Shown in pieces: positions 1 to 8,958 of a DNA stretch of 10,004 nt; position 1 is the first letter of the stretch, and each line of letters opens with the position of its first letter. The stretch is from Burkholderiaceae bacterium (GTDB taxonomy: Bacteria; Pseudomonadota; Gammaproteobacteria; Burkholderiales; Burkholderiaceae_C). The translations under genes and the position numbers were made by a program. The DNA is taken from contig JALQVJ010000303.1 in the NCBI GenBank assembly GCA_023260355.1, positions 1 to 10,004 on the forward strand. Direction: 5' to 3'. The notes under the pieces were generated by a model. It saw nothing but the letters and a program-made list of their open reading frames with translations, did not search any database and was not told the DNA's origin.

Positions 1-642
1 CACCACGTTCTTGATCGAAGAGGCTTTTTGCCCGATCGCCACGTACACGCAGGTCATGTTTTGACCTTTTTGGTTGATGATGGCGTCCAATGCCACCGCG
101 GTCTTACCCGTCTGGCGGTCACCAATGATCAATTCGCGCTGGCCACGGCCGATAGGCACCATGGCGTCAATGGCTTTTAAGCCAGACTGCATGGGCTGGT
201 CAACGGATTGACGGGCAATCACACCGGGCGCCACTTTTTCGACCACGTCGGTCATTTTGGCGTTGATGGGGCCTTTGCCGTCGATGGGCTGACCCAACGC
301 GTTCACCACGCGACCGATCAATTCGGGGCCCACAGGCACTTCCAAAATGCGACCGGTACATTTGACCGTGTTGCCTTCAGAGATGTGCTCGTACTCACCC
401 AGAATCACGGCGCCGACAGAGTCACGCTCGAGGTTCAATGCGAGACCAAACGTGGGCACGCCGTCGGCGGTGGAGGGGAACTCCAACATCTCGCCCTGCA
501 TCACATCGGACAAACCGTGGACACGAACGATACCGTCAGTCACGGAAACAACCGTGCCTTCATTGCGCACGTTGGCTTGAGTGTTCAAGCCCTCAATGCG
601 GGACTTGATCAATTCTGAGATTTCAGCGGGATTGAGCTGCAT
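1..642 (-). CDS. atpA: F0F1 ATP synthase subunit alpha (N-terminal part, cut by window edge)
   Basis: Alpha subunit of the F1 catalytic head, which alternates with beta in the hexamer and binds nucleotide without being the main catalytic site. The 214 visible residues begin [19 protein letters not shown], a typical alpha N terminus. A beta-barrel domain follows at about residues 25-95, then the start of the nucleotide-binding domain with Walker A motif GDRQTGKT at about 174-181. The family is usually about 510-520 residues, so roughly 40 percent is present and the rest lies beyond position 1. The start is set by AAGGA at 650-654, seven bases before the ATG. It lies 50 bases after atpH, as in the standard atp operon. 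Identification is secure. Confidence 0.98.
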   Translation of the reverse strand, partial: MQLNPAEISELIKSRIEGLNTQANVRNEGTVVSVTDGIVRVHGLSDVMQGEMLEFPSTADGVPTFGLALNLERDSVGAVILGEYEHISEGNTVKCTGRILEVPVGPELIGRVVNALGQPIDGKGPINAKMTDVVEKVAPGVIARQSVDQPMQSGLKAIDAMVPIGRGQRELIIGDRQTGKTAVALDAIINQKGQNMTCVYVAIGQKASSIKNVV

Positions 643-692
643 GTCTCTTTCCTTGTTTCTTAATTGTTGAGAGGCGACTGGTCGGCAACGGC

Positions 693-1220
693 TTACGCCA
701 TCAAAGTCGACTTCATCTGTTCCAAACGGGCTTTGATCGAAGTGTCAAACACCTCGTCACCCACCACGACGCGCACGCCACCGATCAATTCGGGGGCCAA
801 TGCGACCGTCAATTTCAAAGAGCGGCCAAAGCGCTTTTCGAGCACGACCTTCAAATCTGCTTTCGCGGCGTCATCCAGCTCAAACGCGGAATAGACCGTG
901 GCATCGTCAACACCTTGCTTGGTGTTGACCAGTGCGCGGACTTGGCTGGCCATTTCTGGCAGCGCAGCCAATCTGCCGTTTTCAACGACAGCTTGGAGGA
1001 AGTTCGCAGCAGCAGCTGAAGGCTTGGCTTTGATCACACCATTCATCACCGACAACACCTGGTCGTCTTGGATGCGTGGGTTTTCTGCCAATGCCAATAA
1101 TTCGGGCGAAGCAGAGACTGCAGCGGCCTCTTCGAGCCAGCTCATGTCTGCTGCGTCACCCTGAGAAACCTTGAAAAAGGCTTCCGCGTACGGGCGTGCA
1201 ATCGTGGCGAGTTCAGCCAT
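693..1220 (-). CDS. atpH: F0F1 ATP synthase subunit delta
   Basis: Delta subunit, which sits on top of the F1 head and ties the alpha N termini to the peripheral stalk formed by subunit b. The 175-residue length matches the family (about 177). Seen directly: the N-terminal signature [19 protein letters not shown] of the helical domain, and the C-terminal [20 protein letters not shown] segment, which corresponds to the conserved LIGG-GDEV region. The start is supported by AGGAT at 1226-1230, a short distance before the ATG. Only 11 bases separate it from the atpF stop, so it is probably translated from the same message with tight coupling. Nothing looks broken. Confidence 0.97.
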   Translation of the reverse strand: MAELATIARPYAEAFFKVSQGDAADMSWLEEAAAVSASPELLALAENPRIQDDQVLSVMNGVIKAKPSAAAANFLQAVVENGRLAALPEMASQVRALVNTKQGVDDATVYSAFELDDAAKADLKVVLEKRFGRSLKLTVALAPELIGGVRVVVGDEVFDTSIKARLEQMKSTLMA

Positions 1221-1231
1221 GGCAGATCCTG

Positions 1232-1702
1232 TCAGAGTTCGGTTTTGAGCTGGGCCAACAAATCTGCGTGAGCTCCAGCATTCACTTCACGGCGCAAAAT
1301 TTGCTCCGCACCCTTGACCGCCAAGCTGGCCACTTCGTCACGCAAAGCTTCGCGCACTTTGTGCACTTCTGCACTGGCTTCTGCACGAGCAGCAGCCACG
1401 ATTTTTGCGGCTTCATCGCTGGCGCGAGCTTTGGCCTCTTCAATCATGGTCTGCGCACGGCGCTCAGCATCAGCCAAACGCGCCGCCACTTCGTCGCGGG
1501 ACTTGTTCAACTCTGCTTCAACACGATCGTTGGCAGCGGACAACTCGGTCTTGGCCTTTTCAGCGGCAGCCAAGCCTTCAGTGATCTTTGATGCGCGCTC
1601 ATCCAATGCCTTGGCGATGGGTGGCCACACGAATGACATCGTGAACCAGACCAAAATGGCCAAAACGATCATCTGAGCGAACAGCGTTGCATTGATGCTC
1701 AT
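1232..1702 (-). CDS. atpF: F0F1 ATP synthase subunit b
   Basis: Subunit b of the F0 sector, which dimerises to form the peripheral stalk that keeps the catalytic head from rotating. The 156-residue protein has the classic shape. A single N-terminal membrane helix spans about residues 6-26 ([19 protein letters not shown]). A long charged, alanine-rich helix follows, compatible with the b-b coiled coil, to the C terminus, where it meets delta. Length equals the E. coli family member (156). AAAGGTG lies about five bases before the ATG as ribosome binding site. It follows atpE after a 93-base gap, the longest inside this operon. Confidence 0.97.
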   Translation of the reverse strand: MSINATLFAQMIVLAILVWFTMSFVWPPIAKALDERASKITEGLAAAEKAKTELSAANDRVEAELNKSRDEVAARLADAERRAQTMIEEAKARASDEAAKIVAAARAEASAEVHKVREALRDEVASLAVKGAEQILRREVNAGAHADLLAQLKTEL

Positions 1703-1759
1703 CGCAACACCTTTCTAGAACAGGTTCGATTCATACCAGTGATGCTGTCAAGGTCCGAC

Positions 1760-1773
1760 GCGGCAGGCGCCGC
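1760..1773 (-). other. Small GC hairpin in the atpE-atpF gap
   Basis: Within the 93-base spacer between atpE and atpF there is a perfect 5-bp GCGGC/GCCGC stem with a 4-base loop. No run of T follows it on the minus strand, so it is not an intrinsic terminator. It could slow ribosomes or RNA decay between the highly expressed atpE and the lower-need atpF, but that is a guess. A 5-bp GC stem can easily arise by chance. Confidence 0.25.
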
Positions 1774-1795
1774 CCCAGACCGTTTCAGTCATCAA

Positions 1796-2981
<1,186 letters not shown>

Positions 2982-3005
2982 AACAACTCTTTTATGAACT
3001 TATGC

Positions 3006-3479
3006 TCAACGCCTGCGCCGCACCGATGCTCGCCACGCGACCACCGCATGCGCCTTGAGCGCCACCACAACACCGACCAGCAAAGCCAGCCAACTGGGAG
3101 ATTCAAACCACCAAATCGCACCAGCCATGAGGCCGATGGAACCCAGGAGCTTGACCCCCTCCCACACAAAAAATCCCGTCAAAGCAGCAGTTGCAGGCCG
3201 GATCGCATTGCGCTGACCTCTCGCGAGAGCCACCGCCATCAATGTGGATGGCACCGCAATGGAAGCGACCCCATACAACATCTCTGCAGCCCACATCGTT
3301 GGTGCGCCTGCCAGCCAAGCCAGCAAGACCGCGGCCAAAGACCACAACCACTGCCCCCCGATGACCTCGCTGAGAGGCACCTGAGGATGCTCTGCACGCC
3401 ATTGCCGCGCTTGTTCGCGCGTCAATGGCTTGAATTCGTCGTCTTGCGCCCCAGATGATTGGTTCCAACTGTCCGTCAT
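3006..3479 (-). CDS. atpI: ATP synthase subunit I-like membrane protein
   Basis: First gene of the atp operon. AtpI proteins are small, poorly conserved membrane proteins that are not part of the finished enzyme; in some bacteria they assist c-ring assembly or magnesium supply. The 157-residue product has a charged N terminus, including REQARQWRAEHPQ at about 21-33. Four probable membrane segments follow (about 42-60, 64-86, 95-121 and 128-148), and the tail is RRRR. I chose the ATG at 3479 because AGGGA lies just upstream and the product then begins MTDSWNQ. An in-frame ATG at 3521 would add 14 basic residues. Identification rests mostly on position and membrane layout. Confidence 0.82.
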   Translation of the reverse strand: MTDSWNQSSGAQDDEFKPLTREQARQWRAEHPQVPLSEVIGGQWLWSLAAVLLAWLAGAPTMWAAEMLYGVASIAVPSTLMAVALARGQRNAIRPATAALTGFFVWEGVKLLGSIGLMAGAIWWFESPSWLALLVGVVVALKAHAVVAWRASVRRRR

Positions 3480-3649
3480 CACAATCCCTGGCTTAGCATT
3501 CCGCTTTGTGCAGCGCAGCATTTTCGGCTGGCTGCATTACTGGCAGTTTACAAATCCCCACTTGCTTTTCGCATCAATCGAAACGCACGCGGTGTCGCAC
3601 AAAACCCGCGATTATATACACAGAACTTCCCCCGCGAGATAATCCCCCC
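3480..3649. promoter_or_regulatory. Divergent control region between atpI and ybeD
   Basis: These 170 bases separate the minus-strand atp operon from the plus-strand ybeD-lipB-lipA cluster, so both promoters should lie here. The most AT-rich point is attatatacac (3611-3621). It can be read as a -10 box on the minus strand (TATAAT, 3612-3617) or on the plus strand (TATATA, 3613-3618). I cannot find a convincing -35 hexamer at 16-18 bases for either reading. The promoter assignment is therefore mainly from gene arrangement. Confidence 0.45.
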
Positions 3650-3928
3650 ATGACCAAGAACACGCCCGAGAGCGACTCACTCATCGAATATCCCTGCCGT
3701 TTCCCCATCAAAGTCATGGGCGCCAAGCACCCTGATTTTGTCGAGGCGATCGTTGCGGTTGCTCAGGAATTTGAGCCAGAGTTTGATGCCGCGACAGTCA
3801 GCATCAACACCAGCAAAGGGGGCAACTACCTCGGGCTGACACTGGCCGTCTGGGTGACACATCGAGAGCAACTTGACAACCTGTACCGCGCATTGACTGG
3901 CCACCCCATGGTCAAAGTGGTGCTTTGA
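3650..3928 (+). CDS. ybeD: YbeD family protein (DUF493)
   Basis: A 92-residue cytosolic protein of the DUF493/YbeD family. These are small single-domain proteins with a ferredoxin-like fold, and some authors propose a regulatory, ligand-sensing role. Conserved features seen: the early FPIKVMG strand (about 18-24), [23 protein letters not shown] (about 55-69), and the [10 protein letters not shown] helix ending in HPMVKVVL. Its neighbours support the call, because ybeD also sits next to lipB in E. coli and in many proteobacteria. The ATG at 3650 gives the normal family length. An upstream in-frame ATG at 3506 would add 48 residues unlike the family. The ribosome binding site is weak (GAG about 12 bases upstream). 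Its stop overlaps a possible TTG start of lipB. Confidence 0.93.
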   Translation: MTKNTPESDSLIEYPCRFPIKVMGAKHPDFVEAIVAVAQEFEPEFDAATVSINTSKGGNYLGLTLAVWVTHREQLDNLYRALTGHPMVKVVL

Positions 3929-3948
3929 AACCGTTGCCCACCTTTGAT

Positions 3949-4629
3949 ATGCCAACCGATCGCAGCTTGCGGGTTAGAGATTGGGGCCTGGTCGATTACG
4001 CGGTGACATTCGATGCGATGCGCGATTTCACGGCACAACGCAGCGCCGACGCCCAAGACGAATTGTGGCTTTGCGAGCACCACCCGGTTTTCACACAGGG
4101 TCTTGCCGGTCGCCCCGATCACGTGCTCGTCCAATCGCAGATTCCGATCGTCCAAAGCAACCGCGGCGGCCAGGTAACCTACCATGGTCCTGGTCAAGTG
4201 GTCATTTATCCGCTGATCGATCTCAAGCGCGCGGGCTACTATGTCAAGGAATATGTGTTTAAGCTCGAAGAGGCTGTCATCCGAACGTTGGCAGATTGGC
4301 ATGTGACAGGATTGCGCGTGCCATCGGCGCCCGGCATCTACGTGCGCCCCCAATCGCCATCCGACCATCGGGCGTGGCACAGCACCAACACGCCGGAAAA
4401 CCCATTCAATCAGCTGGCCAAAATCAGCGCGCTGGGCATCAAAGTCAGCCGCCACTGCACCTACCATGGCATCGCCTTGAACGTGGCCATGGACTTGAGC
4501 CCATTCGCTGACATCAACCCCTGCGGTTATGAAGGTTTACAAACCGTTGACCTTCGTACAATAGGCATCCAAGCCCCAGTAGACGGGGTGTCACAAGCGT
4601 TGGTATCGCACCTCGCTCACCTAATTTGA
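3949..4629 (+). CDS. lipB: Octanoyl-[acyl carrier protein]-protein N-octanoyltransferase LipB
   Basis: Transfers octanoate from acyl carrier protein to the lipoyl-domain lysine of 2-oxoacid dehydrogenases and the glycine cleavage H protein. This is the first step of lipoate synthesis, in the cytosol. The signature [21 protein letters not shown] is at about residues 72-92 of this start. The catalytic pair is Lys in [15 protein letters not shown] (about 165) and Cys in INPCGYEG (about 192). Between GIYV and the lysine there is an extra segment of roughly 20 residues ([20 protein letters not shown]) compared with E. coli. The start is uncertain. The ATG at 3949 gives 226 residues, and an upstream TTG at 3925, overlapping the ybeD stop, gives 234. 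Neither has a strong ribosome binding site. Confidence 0.96.
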   Translation: MPTDRSLRVRDWGLVDYAVTFDAMRDFTAQRSADAQDELWLCEHHPVFTQGLAGRPDHVLVQSQIPIVQSNRGGQVTYHGPGQVVIYPLIDLKRAGYYVKEYVFKLEEAVIRTLADWHVTGLRVPSAPGIYVRPQSPSDHRAWHSTNTPENPFNQLAKISALGIKVSRHCTYHGIALNVAMDLSPFADINPCGYEGLQTVDLRTIGIQAPVDGVSQALVSHLAHLI

Positions 4630-4637
4630 GACCCCAC

Positions 4638-5597
4638 ATGTCTTCCTCGCCCGCACAGCCATACGACGCTTCAGCCAAACAAAAATCTGCGGACAAAGTG
4701 TCGAGGATTCCCGTCAAGGTGGTCCCCTCCGAGGTGTTGAAGAAGCCCGAATGGATTCGCGTGAAGGCGGGCAGCCCGACGACGCGTTTCTACGAGATCA
4801 AAGATATCCTGCGCCAAAACAAACTGGTCACTGTGTGTGAGGAGGCGAGCTGCCCCAATATCGGCGAGTGCTTTGGGAAAGGCACCGCGACCTTCATGAT
4901 CATGGGCGACAAGTGCACGCGCCGTTGCCCGTTCTGTGATGTCGGTCATGGCCGGCCCGATCCGCTGGACCCAGACGAGCCCCTTAACTTGGCCAAGACC
5001 ATTGCCGCACTCCAATTGAAGTATGTGGTGATCACGAGTGTGGACCGTGACGATTTGAAGGACGGCGGCAGCCAACACTTTGTGGACTGCATTCAGCAAG
5101 TTCGCTTGCATTCTCCGCAAACTCAAATCGAGATTTTGACGCCCGACTTTCGCGGCCGCGACGATCGTGCGCTCAACATTTTGAAGGCGGCGCCCCCTGA
5201 TGTGATGAATCACAACTTGGAGACAGTACCTCGTTTGTACAAAGAGGCTCGGCCCGGATCTGACTACCAGTTCAGCCTGAATTTGCTCAAGAAATTCAAG
5301 GATCTGTTCCCAAGCGTCCCGACCAAGAGCGGGTTGATGGTCGGCTTGGGTGAGACCGATGACGAGATCTTGGAAGTGATGCGCGACATGCGTGCGCACA
5401 ACATTGACATGTTGACCATTGGCCAATACCTGGCTCCTAGCGGACACCATATTCCGGTGCGCAGGTATGTGCACCCTGATACCTTCAAGATGTTTGAAGA
5501 AAAGGCGCACGAGATGGGCTTCAGCCATGCGGCCATTGGCGCAATGGTGCGGTCCAGCTATCACGCCGACCAACAGGCCCACGCAGCGGGGGTCTGA
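4638..5597 (+). CDS. lipA: Lipoyl synthase LipA (radical SAM)
   Basis: Inserts two sulfurs into protein-bound octanoyl groups made by LipB, completing the lipoyl cofactor. The 319-residue protein shows the full set of iron-sulfur ligands. The auxiliary cluster motif has Cys67, Cys72 and Cys78 ([12 protein letters not shown]). The radical SAM motif CTRRCPFC has Cys93, Cys97 and Cys100. The C-terminal RSSY is at 305-308, whose serine ligates the auxiliary cluster in known structures. The ATG at 4638 has GAG upstream and lies eight bases after the lipB stop. The first 40 or so residues are a variable, lysine-rich extension common in proteobacterial LipA. Its stop TGA shares one base with the ATG of the next gene. 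Confidence 0.98.
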   Translation: MSSSPAQPYDASAKQKSADKVSRIPVKVVPSEVLKKPEWIRVKAGSPTTRFYEIKDILRQNKLVTVCEEASCPNIGECFGKGTATFMIMGDKCTRRCPFCDVGHGRPDPLDPDEPLNLAKTIAALQLKYVVITSVDRDDLKDGGSQHFVDCIQQVRLHSPQTQIEILTPDFRGRDDRALNILKAAPPDVMNHNLETVPRLYKEARPGSDYQFSLNLLKKFKDLFPSVPTKSGLMVGLGETDDEILEVMRDMRAHNIDMLTIGQYLAPSGHHIPVRRYVHPDTFKMFEEKAHEMGFSHAAIGAMVRSSYHADQQAHAAGV

Positions 5598-6487
5598 TGC
5601 CACGACTGCTTGATCGAGTGCCCTCCAGCGCGTGGGCTCTCGCCACTGTGCTCGTGTGGGCCTCATTGGCACCAATGGGTGTGAGCGTGAAACACCTGCC
5701 ACCGTTTTTAATCACTGGCTGTGGCTTGGTGGTTGGTGGTTTGCTGGCGCTGCCTCAAATCATCAAGCAACGCCTTTGGCGATTGGATGCAGCGACATGG
5801 GCCATCGGCATTTATGGGCTGTTTGGCTACCACGCACTGCTGTTTGCGGCACTGCAATTGGCGCCTCCCGTGGCTGCCAATTTGATCAACTATTTGTGGC
5901 CGATGGGCATCGTTGTGCTCGCAGCATGGTTGGTCCCCGGCGTGCGCTGGACTTGGGGCCACGCTGGTGCGGCGATCTTGGGTTTTGCCGGAAGCGCGAT
6001 GGCCATCTTGGGCAACCACTCGGTCAACGCCCCTCTGCCCACCGAATGGCTTGGCTATGGCTTTGCACTGGCTGCTGCATTCATCTGGTCAACCTACTCT
6101 TTGCTGACCAAGAGACGCAGCCACGTACCGACCGCCGCTATTGGCGCCTTGTGCCTGGCCGCAGGGGGTCTGTCTTTGCTGATGCATTGGCTTTTTGAAT
6201 CGCCGGTCACGCCAAACGGTGCGGACACAGCGGTGCTGATCTTGCTTGGCCTGGGCCCTGTTGGCGGCGCGTTTTTTTTATGGGATTTGGCCCTCAAGAA
6301 AGGCGACGCACGGCAAGTCGGCTTGTGGGCGTTTTTGACACCCGTGTTATCCACGGGTGCGTTGGCTTGGCAAAGCGGGCAAGCCCTGCAGTGGCAGTGG
6401 CTGGCGGCCACCGCGCTGGTCGTCGCCTCGGCAGTCATCGGTCGATGGGCGGGGGCGAGGGCCGCTCAAGCCAGTCCAGCGCCTTAA
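5597..6487 (+). CDS. EamA/DMT-superfamily permease, YddG-like
   Basis: Inner-membrane transporter of the drug/metabolite superfamily, with 296 residues and about ten predicted membrane helices arranged as two EamA repeats. The motif INYLWP (97-102) and the late LTPVLSTGALA (247-257) resemble the equivalent stretches of E. coli YddG, an aromatic amino acid exporter. A metabolite efflux role is therefore plausible but not shown. The substrate is unknown. The ATG overlaps the lipA stop (TGATG), with a G-rich stretch just upstream, so translation is probably coupled to lipA. The stop TAA is nested with that of ptsI on the other strand. It may simply ride on the lipoate operon transcript. Confidence 0.88.
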   Translation: MPRLLDRVPSSAWALATVLVWASLAPMGVSVKHLPPFLITGCGLVVGGLLALPQIIKQRLWRLDAATWAIGIYGLFGYHALLFAALQLAPPVAANLINYLWPMGIVVLAAWLVPGVRWTWGHAGAAILGFAGSAMAILGNHSVNAPLPTEWLGYGFALAAAFIWSTYSLLTKRRSHVPTAAIGALCLAAGGLSLLMHWLFESPVTPNGADTAVLILLGLGPVGGAFFLWDLALKKGDARQVGLWAFLTPVLSTGALAWQSGQALQWQWLAATALVVASAVIGRWAGARAAQASPAP

Positions 6488-8241
6488 GGGTTTGCAATCA
6501 AGGTCTGCGGCTCGTTGCTGGCCAAGACCTGCTGGGCCCAGGGCACCAGTCGGCGTGTATCACTGCGAAGCACCTGTTGCTTGACTGCGAGGATCTGTGA
6601 AGGGTGCATCAAGAAGTGGCGCAAACCCAGCCCCAATAACAAGGGCGTCAACGCGACGTCTCCCGCCATTTCGCCGCAGACTGCCACCTCTTTGCCGCAT
6701 ACACGGCCAGCCTCGATGGTCTGCGCCAGCAATCGCAACACAGCAGGGTGCGTTGCGTCATAGAGGTGAGACACAGACTCATCCACTCGGTCGATGGCCA
6801 ATGTGTATTGAATCAAATCATTGGTGCCGATCGATAAAAAGTCAAAATGCTCTAGAAACAGCGGCGCCATCACTGCGGCGGCAGGCACCTCCACCATGGC
6901 GCCAATTCTGACCGGGCCATAGAGCACGCCCTCGTTGTCAAGCAACGCACGGGCTCGATCAATCATGATGTGAATTTGGCGAATCTCGCTCAAGTGAGCC
7001 ACCATGGGGAACAGCACGTTCACGCGGCCATGAGCGGCTGCGCGCAAGATGGCCTTGAGCTGGGTAATAAACATCGATGGCTCGGACAGGCTCCACCGAA
7101 TTGCGCGAAGACCCAACGCGGGATTCAGTTTGTCGTGGCTATAACGCGCAGGGGAATCCAATGGCTTGTCCGCACCTACATCAATGGTGCGAATCGTGAC
7201 AGGCATGCCTAACATGCCCTCTACCGCAGCTTTGTACGCCTCGTATTGCTCTTGCTCATCGGGCAGCGCTGATTTGCCTTGCGAACTGCGCCCCATGAAC
7301 AGAAACTCGCTCCGGAACAATCCAACGCCGACAGCACCCGCAGCCAATGCAGGCTCCGCGTCGGCCGGCAACTCAATGTTGGCCATCAGCTCAACAGGCT
7401 GGCCATCCAAGGTCACTGACGGGGTGTTTCGCAAACGCCCCAGCCTCTCGCGCTCCAATACGCCTTCGCGCTGTTTGAATGCGTATTCGTCTAGCAAGAT
7501 GCCCGAGGGGTCAACCACCACGACCCCCGAGTCGCCGTCGATCACGATCCAATCATCTTGTTTGATGATGTGGCTTGCAGATCGGGCGCCCACCACAGCG
7601 GGGATATCCAAGCTGCGCGCGACGATCGCAGTGTGCGAAGTTTTACCGCCCACGTCGGTCACAAAGCCTGTGAACACGCTTTGTTTGAACTGCAACAGGT
7701 CGGCTGGACTGAGGTCATGCGCGACCAAGACCAACGGCACCCCCTCCTGCTCCAAAGCTTTGGATGAGGCTTGCTCCAAACCGTGTGCTTCGCCTTTGAG
7801 TGCGGCCAGCAAGCGCTCCACCAACTGAGAGACATCCGCCTTGCGCTCTCTGAGGTACGGGTCTTCCATCTCATCGAACTGCCGACTGACCACATCCAGC
7901 TGTGACGTCAGGGCCCATTCGGCGTTGTAGCGGCGCTCAACAATCCAATTGCGCACGCCCTCTGACATGGTCTGATCTTGGAGCAACATCAGTTGCACAT
8001 CCAACAAGGCTTGCAGCTCGGCAGGGGCATCAACAGCAGGCAAAGTCGCCACGTGGGCTTTGACGCGTTCAATCTCAGTGATGACACCATCTCGCGCGCG
8101 GCGCAGCCGGGCCAACTCGCCCTCGACGTCCTGTTCCCCGACCAAGTAGTGGCGCACATCCATGTGGCTGGCACCCACGACCACGGCGCGACCGACGGTC
8201 ACACCGCGCGATACCGCCTGGCCATGAATGGCGAAACTCAT
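6484..8241 (-). CDS. ptsI: Phosphoenolpyruvate-protein phosphotransferase (PTS Enzyme I)
   Basis: Enzyme I takes phosphate from phosphoenolpyruvate onto a histidine and passes it to HPr. The 585-residue length is normal (E. coli 575). Domains in order: the N-terminal HPr-binding and swivelling domain, with active-site His203 in GGKTSHTAIVARS; a linker at about 255-275; and the C-terminal PEP-binding barrel. The barrel carries Arg310 (GLFRSEFLF), Arg351 (TIRTIDVGADKP), Glu451 (MVEVPAAAVMAP), SIGTNDLIQYTLAIDR (470-485) and catalytic Cys522 (VCGEMAGD). It starts inside the ptsH stop codon (ATGA overlap), behind a strong GGAGAGGG at 8245-8252. All key residues are intact, so the protein should be active. 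Confidence 0.98.
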   Translation of the reverse strand: MSFAIHGQAVSRGVTVGRAVVVGASHMDVRHYLVGEQDVEGELARLRRARDGVITEIERVKAHVATLPAVDAPAELQALLDVQLMLLQDQTMSEGVRNWIVERRYNAEWALTSQLDVVSRQFDEMEDPYLRERKADVSQLVERLLAALKGEAHGLEQASSKALEQEGVPLVLVAHDLSPADLLQFKQSVFTGFVTDVGGKTSHTAIVARSLDIPAVVGARSASHIIKQDDWIVIDGDSGVVVVDPSGILLDEYAFKQREGVLERERLGRLRNTPSVTLDGQPVELMANIELPADAEPALAAGAVGVGLFRSEFLFMGRSSQGKSALPDEQEQYEAYKAAVEGMLGMPVTIRTIDVGADKPLDSPARYSHDKLNPALGLRAIRWSLSEPSMFITQLKAILRAAAHGRVNVLFPMVAHLSEIRQIHIMIDRARALLDNEGVLYGPVRIGAMVEVPAAAVMAPLFLEHFDFLSIGTNDLIQYTLAIDRVDESVSHLYDATHPAVLRLLAQTIEAGRVCGKEVAVCGEMAGDVALTPLLLGLGLRHFLMHPSQILAVKQQVLRSDTRRLVPWAQQVLASNEPQTLIANP

Positions 8242-8507
8242 TCGCCCTCTCCAAATTTGTCCTCAAACAGGGCAGCGAGTGCTTGCATGGCGACAGCTTC
8301 ATCGCTGCCGTCGCATTCCAACTCAACCTCTGTGCCGATCCCTGCAGCCAACATCATCACGCCCATGATGCTTTTCGCATTCACGCGTCGGCTCCCACGA
8401 GACAGCCATATGTCGCAGGCGAACTGGCCTGCCAGCTTCGACAGCTTGGCTGAAGCGCGGGCATGCAAGCCTAATTTATTGCTGATGGTGATGCTGCTTT
8501 TGACCAT
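8238..8507 (-). CDS. ptsH: Phosphocarrier protein HPr
   Basis: HPr receives phosphate from Enzyme I at His15 and hands it to EIIA proteins. The 89-residue protein carries His15 in KLGLHARASAKL and Ser46 in RVNAKSIMGVMMLA. Ser46 is the residue phosphorylated by HPr kinase in bacteria that have it, so serine regulation is possible here. The C terminus is acidic (EDKFGEGE). The ATG lies inside the end of the upstream EIIA gene, with an overlap of 32 bases. Only a weak GAGCAG-like ribosome site is visible, which suggests translational coupling. Its stop overlaps the ptsI start by four bases. Confidence 0.97.
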   Translation of the reverse strand: MVKSSITISNKLGLHARASAKLSKLAGQFACDIWLSRGSRRVNAKSIMGVMMLAAGIGTEVELECDGSDEAVAMQALAALFEDKFGEGE

Positions 8508-8922
8508 TTTCTGCTCGTCTCAATTGATTTTGCGGCGCCGCAGCACCGACAGCGATCACACCTTGCGTACCGCCCGCCACTGCTCGGTTGACCAACGCAT
8601 CCAACGCCTCGGCTCGGTATGTCACTGCTCGCATCAGCATCGGCAAGTTGACGCCCGTCACCAACCGAGACTGGATGCCATCGGTGATCAACGCCGCAAC
8701 GTTGCAAGGCGTGCCACCGAACACATCTGAGAGGACCAACACCTCTGTCGCCCCACTCGCGGCGATCTGGGCCTTGGCATGGGCCACAGTCTGTTCGGGC
8801 GCCTCATCCGCGGGCACGTCAAGCGTGAGCAAGTCTTTGGCTTCGTCGGGGAACACATGACTCACGCACGCCCGCAAGGCCGAAGCCAGCGGGGCATGGG
8901 CGATGACGAATAAGGTAACCAT
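8476..8922 (-). CDS. PTS mannose/fructose-type EIIA protein
   Basis: Cytosolic EIIA of the mannose-sorbose family, which accepts phosphate from HPr. The 148-residue protein has active-site His9 in FVIAHAPLA, Asp66 in VLSDVFGGTPCN (equivalent to E. coli ManX His10 and Asp67) and GVNLPML at 90-96. It is a free-standing EIIA, not fused to EIIB. The last 20 or so residues, ending QKQHHHQQ, lie beyond the conserved fold and overlap the ptsH start region. I chose the ATG at 8922; an in-frame GTG at 8928 would add two residues. Without an adjacent EIIB/C/D, its phosphate target is unclear and a regulatory function is likely. This EIIA-HPr-EI order is common in Betaproteobacteria. Confidence 0.95.
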   Translation of the reverse strand: MVTLFVIAHAPLASALRACVSHVFPDEAKDLLTLDVPADEAPEQTVAHAKAQIAASGATEVLVLSDVFGGTPCNVAALITDGIQSRLVTGVNLPMLMRAVTYRAEALDALVNRAVAGGTQGVIAVGAAAPQNQLRRAENGQKQHHHQQ

Positions 8923-8934
8923 GCTCACATTATG

Positions 8935-8950
8935 TGCCAGCTGTCTGGCA
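8935..8950 (-). other. Hairpin between the lipoprotein gene and the EIIA gene
   Basis: A perfect 6-bp inverted repeat, TGCCAG and CTGGCA with a 4-base loop, sits in the 36-base gap between the lipoprotein stop and the EIIA start. No T-run follows on the minus strand, so it is not a standard intrinsic terminator. It might affect transcription read-through or message stability, or it may be chance. The symmetry is seen directly; function is unknown. Confidence 0.35.
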
Positions 8951-8958
8951 TCTCGCAG

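Noticed and set aside
315..797. A near-identical stretch of about 15 bases (gatcaattcggg-type) in atpA and atpH
   Set aside because: Both copies encode the same short peptide, PELIG, in unrelated proteins; this is coincidence plus shared codon use, not a repeat element.
4671..5702. A 343-residue open frame antisense to lipA
   Set aside because: lipA on the other strand has all family motifs. The antisense translation has no recognisable domain and reads as a codon-bias shadow.
7166..7828. A 220-residue open frame antisense to ptsI
   Set aside because: Ser/Thr/Pro-rich shadow composition, no motif, and fully inside a secure Enzyme I gene.
8929..8934. CATAAT as a -10 box for the EIIA gene
   Set aside because: No matching -35 hexamer at a usable distance, and transcription would begin almost at the start codon.
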